A stretch of 64,000 bases of DNA from Diphasiastrum complanatum. Taxonomy: Eukaryota > Streptophyta > Lycopodiopsida > Lycopodiales > Lycopodiaceae. Position 1 is the stretch's first letter. The number at the start of each line of letters is the position of its first letter. The DNA lies in contig CM055097.1 of NCBI GenBank assembly GCA_029204225.1, positions 63,403,146-63,467,145 on the forward strand, in the 5' to 3' direction. Both the position numbers and the translations under genes were made by a program. Below the pieces are notes generated by a model. It did not search any database. It saw only the letters and a list, made by a program, of their open reading frames with translations, and was not told where the DNA came from. Shown in pieces: positions 57,020 through 64,000 of this stretch.

Positions 57020-58116
57020 GACAATATATCAGCTCAATATTTTTCAAATTTTGCCCTTCTCAGTGGTTAGGGTGTCAACAAAAGCCTTCAGGGTCTAATG
57101 TTCGAGTTGAGTCTACAGGAGTTTCATTTTAGACTGTAGGTGCTCGGACTGGTGAAGCTACCATTAGTTTCAGCTTAGCGTCATCTAACTCCCTCTGTAG
57201 TTTGAGGTTACGATCCTTTGCAGCAAAATGCTCAATCTGCTTTGCCAAAATTGATTTTTCTTGGTTTCTATCTCAATTCGCAACTCCTCCAGTTCTTATT
57301 GCATTTGGACCATCTGTAGGTCCTTTTGCCTCATGCTCTACAACTATAGTTTCCTGGTTTTCTTTAATTCTTCCAATTGTTGGTTCGTTGTTGCTATGGC
57401 CAAGAATAATTATGGAACCCTAGCAGCAGTATTAGAGAGTGTGGTGATCAAATCTTGTTACGTTTGCAGTTGTTCCTGCAATCGACCCACCTCATCTCTA
57501 TATTGTTACCTGGCTCTGACATAATCTATCACACTTCCAACATTTTTTAATAAAGATTGTAAAGTTGAAAAAATTGTGCTAGAAGTTAAATCAGATAAAT
57601 CAAATCTTTGGACTTCTTCAGTAGATGACTTTGCTTTTGCCCTTTTGAATTTTTCCATAACATGTGCAGGAGGCCGATATGCATCTTCATAAGCCAAGTC
57701 TTCAATATCTTCCTCCACACCTTCCTTCACCAAATTAGGGTTTTGCTCATCTTCAAGCAGTATGTTTATTCTCTTAGGGCTCTCCATGGTATGCACATCA
57801 CCAACCACGTCATTTCCCCATTGCTCTTGCATCATGTGATCCATCAGCGATTGGAATCATTAATCTGCATTGTGTCAGTATCAAAATTGTGTTCTTTATC
57901 TGTAGCTAGCCTGGTTTCACTTGTCTCCACAACTTCTTCGATTATACATTCGACAGTTCGAGTGACTGTTCTAGCCATAATTTCGGTCTCAGTTTCATTA
58001 AGTAATTCCAAGTGGAAGGCCAAGTGGCTTAGTTGGACTCCCCACAATCTGCTGACATGTAGAGACTTCTTCAACGCTTTCAAAAACATCTGGTATGAAA
58101 TTGTAGCCAAGTCCAC
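57020..58116 (-). pseudogene. ORFX homologue (minus strand), frame-broken
   Basis: 58116-57844 is the N-terminal-type block 'SYQMFLKALKKSLHVSRLWG' plus an acidic end. 57844-57506 is the linker with 'STLQSLLKNVGSVIDYVRAR'. From 57505 to about 57020 coiled-coil sequence continues through several stops ('EVGRLQEQLQT', 'DLITTLSNTAARV', 'LEELRIEIETKKNQF', 'LKAFVDTLTTEKGK'). Each block aligns with the + strand copy at 3500-4560. The stop of the first frame overlaps the ATG of the second (TGATG at 57842-57846). It stands directly downstream of a Ty3-type gag, so ORFX belongs to that element or was captured by it. Confidence 0.6.
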
Positions 58117-58199
58117 CGGCTCTTATCATATGATTGTAGCAAGTAACCAAGTTTTTTGAAGCCGAAATGGTAGCATTTTTGTTTGCGCATGCTTTGTAG

Positions 58200-58980
58200 G
58201 ATTCTTCAAATAGCTAACTTTATAGCACTTTGTTTTTTTTTAACAAGTTCTTTCTTGGACCTTTGACTTCTAGATATCCGAGAAGTCTCATAATTCTCTA
58301 CAATAGCTATGACATACTCCAGACTGTCAGTAAGTCCTTGTCTACAATATTGATCTATTCTTTTGGGTAATCCTCTTAAGAACCATTCGATTTTCATGGC
58401 CATCGGGTATAGTCCAGTCAATTAACCAATTAATTTCTTGACTCTTTGAGTATACTTTCCCATAGATTCTTTCTCTTTCTTTCTTATTGAATTCAACTGT
58501 GTTAGAATTCGTGTTGAATAGCAAATTTCTCTAAATTGCTTCAAGAATTGGATTTTTAGATCTCCCCAAGTTGTTATCAAATCAGGTTCAATCTAGATGA
58601 ATCGTGTTTTGGCTTCTTTTTTAAGAAGTTCGGGAAATATCCTCAATTTATCAGCATCTAAACTTTCGCTATTACTCGCAGCAATATATTCAAATTGAGA
58701 TGTGTAACTGTCTTCGTCTTCTGAGACTTTCCTTTAAAAAATGATAACGGATTTTGGAAGAAGACAATCCTGGAACGACCATATCTTCTTTATCTGAATG
58801 AGGTGGACTGGGTGATCCTTTTTTTTCAGATTCACTTTATGATGTCAAAGATTCGTTATAATCGAGTCTCCTTCTTCGATCGGCGCTGATATCCTAGTTT
58901 AACTCTCTTTCCCGTTCTCTGCGCCTTCATCTTTCTTCTCGCTCGTTTCTCTGCCTTTCTCATATTTCTCTCCAATATTG
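58200..58980 (-). pseudogene. Ty3-type gag (Retrotrans_gag) relic
   Basis: The minus strand encodes 'FPELLKKEAKTRFI', a stop, 'PDLITTWGDLKIQFLKQFRE', 'TQLNSIRKKEKESMGKYTQR', a stop, then 'LYPMAMKIEWFLRGLPKRID' and 'SLEYVIAIVENYETS'. This is the typical Ty3 gag core (W..L...F...F...; G.P..). An Arg/Glu-rich low-complexity stretch precedes it (58880-58980). Two in-frame stops inactivate it. It lies about 1 kb downstream of the PBS at 59983, the expected place. Confidence 0.75.
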
Positions 58981-59423
58981 GTCTTCGGACTTAAAAGTAC
59001 AGAAGAATCAATTTTATGATCTCAACATTCATAGGGTTGAGGATCGATATTTTCTGAATTTATTCGATCCAGGGTCGAATCGGATCGGATCTAATTTTTT
59101 TCAACCCAAGTATTGCGATACCTAGTCTATTATTTTTCGATCCAAGAATTTCAATACATATGTCTTTTGATCTAGAATTGAATTAATTTGGATTCTTCAT
59201 TCACACAAATGCGTGCATCAACAATTTCGTACAAACAAGTGTTATTTTCATTTCATCATTGCTCATGTCTTTTAAGATATCTTACAATCTTATCAGAAAG
59301 ACTGGCTGCATGAATCCAAATCTTCTAGGATTATATTTGATCAGTGATCCTTCCTTTACAAATCCACAAGGTATTATAGTTCATCATTCTGCTTATTGTG
59401 CTCATTCCTCTGTATCTGTCAGA

Positions 59424-59642
59424 ATGGCTGATCGTGACATAGGCAGAGGTGGTCGTATCCGAAGACGGATGATAATGTTGCTCGATGTTGATGAAGATTC
59501 CAACATTACCTTTGAAGATTTTCCTCCTGCTAATTACTTTTCAAACGTGGAAGAGGTTTCTTCTAAAGAATTAGAACCGGAACAACCTGGTTCATCAGAA
59601 TTTATTAATCCATCGCTTCGTAATCTCCCGACGTTCAAATAA
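59424..59642 (+). CDS. small ORF antisense to the Ty3 leader, unrecognised
   Basis: The frame opens at 59259; I prefer the ATG at 59424 ('MADRDIGRGGRIRRRMIMLL'), followed by an acidic C-terminal half ('DEDSNITFEDFPPANYFSNV', 'SSKELEPEQPGSSEFINPSL') and TAA at 59640-59642. Its codon and residue composition look coding, and the minus strand here is full of stops. It lies between gag and PBS of the minus-strand element, in antisense. It is small, with no known family. Confidence 0.35.
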   Translation: MADRDIGRGGRIRRRMIMLLDVDEDSNITFEDFPPANYFSNVEEVSSKELEPEQPGSSEFINPSLRNLPTFK

Positions 59643-59982
59643 TTAACAATTTTGTTAATATACACGGTATATACATATACAACTTGATTATGTTTTTATA
59701 TTACAGAATCCGCTTGTTTCATTGCCATGCATAATTCGCAATCACTCTTACAATATCTTGATAGCAATTCTCATGTTGCCTGGTCCATTGAAACTCTCCT
59801 TCGGCTTTTGAAAGGTTCCCAAGAATAATTATCTCTTGTTCAAGCAAGAAATAAACCTTCTAAAATAACCAACTTGTCCAAGGAATACCCTAAGTAAACT
59901 TGAATACTTCTTCCCTCTGGACATCTTGAATCATATTCCTTGAACCACCAAATAATAAATTTTCACGAGTAATATCTCCTTC
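59643..59982 (-). other. leader of the minus-strand Ty3 element
   Basis: This sits between the PBS and the antisense ORF/gag region. No open frame or repeat is recognised. Confidence 0.4.
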
Positions 59983-60000
59983 TCCCCGACAACGGTGCCA
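59983..60000 (-). promoter_or_regulatory. primer binding site, Tat/Athila type
   Basis: The minus strand reads TGGCACCGTTGTCGGGGA, two substitutions from the usual TGGCGCCGTTGCCGGGGA. The spacer to the LTR end (TAAGTCGAATTT) is also typical of the group. Confidence 0.75.
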
Positions 60001-60012
60001 AAATTCGACTTA

Positions 60013-60860
60013 TGTTGTGACTCACTGAATCAGATTATTAGATTTTTAATGTATTATTTAAGATATCGTTCCTCAAATAGAGAGAATTGGAGACATACTA
60101 GTCATGAAAGTTTTCATTCTATGTAAAAGATAAATAACTGGTTATCAAATGATATTTAACACAGGCGGCCAATACAGCCCTTCAATATTCAAATAAAGAT
60201 TTAACTATTTTCTGATAGATCTTTGGTACTGGTTCTTTCCCCATACATTTACTATGCATGACCATTGTTGGATTGAGTGATTAGAATAATCAACTGCACA
60301 TACAGCCTGACTAAGTTATAGAATTTTCATAATGTAGTCTGCATTTATGACTCGACAATTAAGCATAATCTGCAAATGACTCAAAGAATCACACATCCCC
60401 TCTCATTCTGTCTCTCACAATATAATAGGTTCCACAATGATAATAATATAATTTAATCATCTGCATGCTTGACCATGGCTCGGACTCAAACTGTCTCAAA
60501 TTACTATCAATATTTCTTTACATAACATTCATCATTAATTGGAAACAAAGCTTACAAAACAATGTAGGCTCTGGAAAAATAGTAAGCAGCACATACATTC
60601 CTTCATTCATAGAGCAAACATCCACAGTTTACTCACAAATATAAGCACAAGAGTATCTTCTCAACAAAACTATTCTTATTAAAATTGTAAATACAATGGC
60701 TCTTTATAGTCTCGCGATTGTCCATAACCGTTTAACTGCTATTCTCAGATTTAGATAATTTTCTGACCTTGGATCGGATCGGATCGGGTCTAATATTTTT
60801 CCAATCCAACCAAAATCCGATACATACTAAAAATCCAACCTGGATCGATTTTATTGGTAA
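60013..60860 (-). mobile_element. 5' LTR of the ORFX-bearing Ty3-like element
   Basis: About 848 bases match 8366-9208 in reverse complement, with many substitutions but full collinearity. The inner border is CACAACA (CA at 60013-60014 on the minus strand). The minus-strand TATA-like GACTATAAAGAGCC is near 60698-60712. The outer end fades at about 60860; 60861-60899 is unassigned. Confidence 0.75.
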
Positions 60861-60899
60861 GATCAGTTGAGAACTTTCTAAGTTGCTCATTGCTCAACA

Positions 60900-61324
60900 T
60901 GTACTTGTGATCTCCTAAGGTGTGTAGATGCACCGAGATCAAGACTAGATTGAGATTCAAGATCCTATGGCAAAAACACACTACTACGTGCATTCAATCA
61001 CTTCCAACTCTCACTCACACGTGTGGGAAGTTTTCCAAAAGTAATCTAAGTAAAAACAAGCTGCTCTCCTCGAGTAGAGAGAGAAAATCATCAATAGCTC
61101 TCAAGTAGAGAGAGAAAGCTAGAAAATCACTTACACTCAAAATCCACTCAATCTCGAAATCAATTAGATCCAAATGAGGAGTACAATGATACTAGTAGAT
61201 CCACGAGCTACCACTATGCTTAACTATGATTGGATCACACTTTGCCGCCTCTTAATCCTATTGGACCATTGATCCATGCACCTCTTAATTCTATTGGACT
61301 ATATTCAAGCACACCTCAAATTCA
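60900..61324 (-). mobile_element. copia LTR fragment, same family as 48315-49105
   Basis: Starting at TGTACTTGTGATCTCC it is almost identical to 48315-48750, apart from a short deletion and a few substitutions, then breaks off at CACACCTCAAATTC. CACACGTGTG is at 61016-61025. The next 130 bases (61325-61455) are unassigned. Confidence 0.75.
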
Positions 61325-61459
61325 AATATATAATTGATTAGATGATCTATTCAATTCAAGCTCCACTAGTTGATATATGTGTTGAGTAAGGCTATCTATG
61401 TTGAGTTAGGGGGTTTGATAAATTTTATGTCCATCTATGTGTGAGTAGGTGATAGGGCC

Positions 61460-61613
61460 AATTTTGGCTTAGGAGGCAAATCTCAATACCAAACACAATG
61501 TCCATAACATCCTGGAGTATCAAAATAGACTCCATTCTGAACTTCCAAATTAAGTGATTAGAAGTATTTAGTCTTTCATTTGTTTCTAGAAGATATCCTC
61601 CTAGAGGTGCCAT
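61460..61613 (-). pseudogene. copia gag N-terminal fragment
   Basis: The minus strand encodes 'APLGGYLLETNERLNTSNHL' and 'FRMESILILQDVMDIVFGIE', matching the first 45 residues of the gag at 51365-51793. Homology ends at about 61460. All later domains are missing. It lies between an LTR fragment and a PBS/LTR, so the element lost almost its entire internal region. Confidence 0.75.
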
Positions 61614-61973
61614 TATGTGAAGACTTCTTGGTTATTGGACTGTAGTATGTTTGAGCTTGTTCCAATCAGACTTAATGTTCTTGCTCTCTTTCACTATAGG
61701 TATTTTCAAGGATGTACTACCTTCCTATGTGGTGAGAAACTTGCAACTATATTTGAGATGGATCTCAATATTCCACAACACAAGATTATCTAGATCAGAC
61801 ACACAAAGTGGATTGAGACACTTTGGCAAGATTGAATCCTACTTTTGGCAAGATTGAATCCTATTTTCACCAAAATCAAGATTCTAGCTTGCCCTCTCAA
61901 TACTAGTTTTTAGCAACAAAACTTGCTAAAAATGGATTTGCATTAGATCAATGGCTTATGCTCTTGTACTTGG
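61614..61973 (-). other. copia 5' leader
   Basis: Lies between the gag start and the PBS. It contains a short duplication, 'TTTGGCAAGATTGAATCCTA' (about 61813 and 61843). No frame is recognised. Confidence 0.5.
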
Positions 61974-61985
61974 CTCTGATACCAT
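61974..61985 (-). promoter_or_regulatory. copia primer binding site (tRNA-iMet)
   Basis: The minus strand reads TGGTATCAGAGC, directly touching the LTR at 61986. Confidence 0.85.
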
Positions 61986-62686
61986 GTGAAAGTACTGTAC
62001 TTTAGGACCATAAATGGATCTACAAAAGATCCACAAGAGTGATTGGATGCTTGCTTAACAATCTATCAAAAAACTAGACACAAAAAAGTTGATCTAGATT
62101 GGCAGTTTGACAAACAACAAGCATTAACAATCAAAAGCATTGATCAACATTGAAATCCGAGCCCACACGTGTGTACTACAGGCTGTAGTACGGCCTTCAA
62201 CCTGAGAAACAAGTAGAAATTGATTTACTTTCATTTGGATCACAAAAACTCAATGTACATAGTGAACTAGCTTGAGATTGCCAATGAGCTCCAAAAATTT
62301 TCTACCTTCTCACTATGGAGAGAGGGAATACATAGCAAATTCGACTTCCTTCTTGAAGTTAGGTGGATTTCCAGCATGTAATAAGGAAGTTAACTCACTC
62401 TCCTTGACCTAAAATGAAACCCTAGTCTATTTCCTAGAGTTATGCTTGGTAGGTAGCTAGTTGGTCAAAATTCCACCTTAAACTTAGGTGTAGGTCCTAT
62501 AAAGTAGGGATGACCACCAAATAGACATGACCAACTCTCTTGACTTGACCTAACCTACATTATAATGGGTTTCCCATGTGGCATCATGGCCTCACATGTG
62601 TGGGACCCACTTGTGTACACAATTTACACTATTCTACATGGTTTTTGATCAAGCTAGATTTGCCAATTTTTGGCAATTCTTCACAG
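61986..62686 (-). mobile_element. copia 5' LTR
   Basis: About 700 bases; on the minus strand TGTGAAGAATTGCC...AGTACTTTCACA. It is adjacent to a perfect PBS. The LTR fragment at 42840-43321 (+) is from the same family. CACACGTGTG is at 62164-62173 and CACATGTGTG near 62594. Its sequence differs from the LTR fragment at 60900-61324, so the two are not a pair, although the gag start between them fits either. Confidence 0.8.
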
Positions 62687-62937
62687 GCATGGGGTGAGGT
62701 GAGTCGCGGCAACTTGGTCCCGAAGTAAGCTGAGGACTGGCGTGAGACAGGGGTCTCGAAAAAAAAATTATTTAAGGACCTTGGTCCAAGCATAACTCAC
62801 CTCATTTGCGAATTCAAAAGCCCACATGCTGCCAGAGCAATCGCTACGACCAAGTCACGGCTTTCTATAAGATTTCACATACGTTCTCGCTTCCAAATTT
62901 CTTGACGGTAAGATTATTGTCATTTTCTACCTTTGCT
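62687..62937. other. unassigned DNA before the palindrome array
   Basis: No gene or repeat is recognised. The small + frame that begins at 62806 has no motif. A degenerate copy of the palindrome (CTATGCTTAGCATGG) at 62938-62953 marks the start of the array. Confidence 0.4.
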
Positions 62938-63020
62938 CTATGCTTAGCATGGGTAATAAATTCTTGCATTAGAAAATATTCATATTTTAATTTGTATTCA
63001 TCTTCTTGCAACATGGGTAA

Positions 63021-63444
63021 CCTATGCTCAGCATATTTTTTTTGCACCAATCCTCTCCTTTAACCTATGCTGAGCATAGGTTGTGCTCGGGTCCTTAGTA
63101 ATATCCTATACTCAGCATAGGATTTCGGCTTAGCATATCCTATGCTCAACATAGGATTCCCTTTCCAACCTATGCTTAGCATAGGTTAGCAAGCAAATAG
63201 CAAAGACATCCTATGCTCAGCATAGGTTGGACAAGAGCGTGCGAGTAACGACCTATGTTGAGCATAGGATGTCTTCGCAATTTGCTTCCTAACCTATGCT
63301 GAACATAGGTTGGAACAGGACCAGAGATAAAAGTTATGCTCAGCATAGGTCGGAAGGAGGTTAGAATTGAATAATGCCGCCTCCGTCCTATGCTAAGCAT
63401 AAGTTGTTAGTAAGGACTCGACCACAACCTATGCTTAGCATAGG
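63021..63444. repeat. array of eleven 17-bp palindromes, consensus CCTATGCTNAGCATAGG
   Basis: Copies at 63021-63037, 63064-63080, 63105-63121, 63139-63155, 63169-63185, 63210-63226, 63252-63268, 63293-63309, 63333-63349, 63387-63403 and 63428-63444. Each has 8-base arms around a single variable centre base (C, G, T or A). Most differ from the consensus by 0-2 bases, mainly in one arm. The spacers are 13 to 37 bases and unrelated to one another. Many copies extend to AACC...GGTT. The minus-strand frame 63176-63400 with repeated 'PMLSIG' is a by-product of the repeat. Confidence 0.92.
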
Positions 63445-63677
63445 TTGCTACTCGTATTTTCTTATTTTACAACGCTTTGTCTTAGAAAAGTGATCCTTTT
63501 GAGATGTTTTAGTAAGAAAATATGTTGAATTTGTAGTTTTGTTTTTTTTATTTTTTTTTCACAAAAATGGCTTGTTTTATTAAAGTTTTCAGCATTTTCA
63601 TTAAGATAGCGTTTTAAATTTTTCTAAAAAGTCCCTTTTTTTTGCAGATTTTCAATTGTCTTTGATAATTTTAGAAA
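63445..63677 (+). other. T-rich stretch with a possible 3' splice site
   Basis: Runs of T end in CCCTTTTTTTTGCAG (about 63634-63648), a good plant-type 3' splice-site pattern, 30 bases before the ATG at 63678. Nothing else is recognised. Confidence 0.35.
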
Positions 63678-64000
63678 TGTCGAGGATTTCTTTTAAAATT
63701 GCGAGGAAACCTCAAGATATTCCGTTAAAAGATAAGAAAAAATTCATGTACTATTCACCAAAGGGGTCAACAACACAAAGCTTTCGGAGCTTTTTATTCA
63801 TTTAGCTGAGAATCTTGGCAGAGAAGACTCGCAATTCAAAGTTCAAGGAAGATTGCTTGCTGATCAACCAGATGACGATCAAGAAGAAGGTTTTGTGAAT
63901 ATACTTGTAAAGGAGACGGATAAGTCTCATTCTATTTTCATTTTGAACGAGACTATTATAAAGATCCGACTTTGTCAGGACGAGGCCATCAAAGCCTATT
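63678..64000 (+). CDS. unidentified ORF running off the window (one frame change)
   Basis: ATG at 63678 opens 'MSRISFKIARKPQDIPLKDK'. That frame stops at about 63810. A second frame, entered near 63760 at 'GVNNTKLSELFIHLAENLG', stays open to the end ('EDSQFKVQGRLLADQPDDDQ', 'GFVNILVKETDKSHSIFILN', 'RLCQDEAIKAY'). The two join naturally if one base is gained or lost near 63755-63765. The composition looks like a real soluble protein. I do not recognise the family. It lies just downstream of the palindrome array and a splice-acceptor-like motif. Confidence 0.4.

Noticed and set aside
63176-63400. Minus-strand ORF with repeated PMLSIG units
   Set aside because: It exists only because the palindrome repeats happen to lack stops in that frame; start and end have no support.
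63021-63444. CRISPR-like array of short palindromic repeats
   Set aside because: The repeat is only 17 bases and fully palindromic, spacers vary from 13 to 37 bases, no cas genes are present, and the setting is plant nuclear DNA.

Overview
The window looks like nuclear DNA of a land plant, most likely one with a large, repeat-rich genome. The evidence is dense nested Ty1/copia and Ty3/gypsy LTR retrotransposons, initiator-Met-type and Tat/Athila-type primer binding sites, plant-type ABCB and ACD11/GLTP-like gene fragments, AT-rich intergenic DNA and very long (AG)n/(TC)n microsatellites. I cannot name the species. I found no intact single-copy host gene, no rRNA or tRNA gene and no CRISPR array. 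Almost everything is a mobile element or a relic of one.

Layout: 1-800 is the 3' end and LTR of a copia element (family A). 2682-3063 is a scrap of an RT-less copia family (family B). 3115-9208 holds an unrecognised coiled-coil ORF (here ORFX), a reverse-strand Tat/Athila-like LTR with PBS, a second ORFX fragment and a Ty3-type LTR. 9216-11350 has zinc-knuckle relics, a Met-type PBS and a 0.4-kb direct repeat. 11351-14156 is a degenerate + strand copia element. It meets a - strand copia element (14863-19122) head to head at a shared 706-bp LTR-like segment. 20642-21694 is a family A end, followed by a + strand copia lacking RT (21695-24.6k). 26.7-27.3k is a Ty3 pol terminus and LTR. 27589-31.4k is a - strand family A element. 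31.4-34.6k is a degenerate - strand Ty3 element.

34705-39868 is a complete, apparently young family B element with 700-bp LTRs, PBS, PPT and a 5-bp target duplication (CCATG), inserted in frame into an older ORF. 41.8-42.8k is a degenerate non-LTR-type reverse transcriptase ending in (TC)n. 44.4k holds an (AG)81 tract. 46.5-48.3k holds copia relics. 48315-51793 is another family B element with an unbroken 683-codon ORF. 53.2-54.8k carries captured host-gene fragments: a GLTP/ACD11-like fragment fused to an ABCB nucleotide-binding fragment, plus unknown coding fragments. 55-56.9k is a decayed acidic Asp/Gln/Asn-rich ORF. 57.0-60.9k is a - strand Ty3-like element with LTR, PBS, gag and ORFX. 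60.9-62.7k is copia debris. 62.9-63.45k is an array of about eleven 17-bp palindromes, and an unidentified ORF runs off the right edge.

How the parts relate: family B elements keep gag, zinc knuckle and protease but have lost the integrase core and the RT/RNase H region. In their place is a conserved domain of unknown function, found in three places here. Their PPT and LTR start resemble those of the RT-deleted + strand copia at 21.7-24.6k, so a related autonomous copia is a plausible source of reverse transcriptase. The two most original features are this RT-replacing domain and the palindrome array near the right edge.
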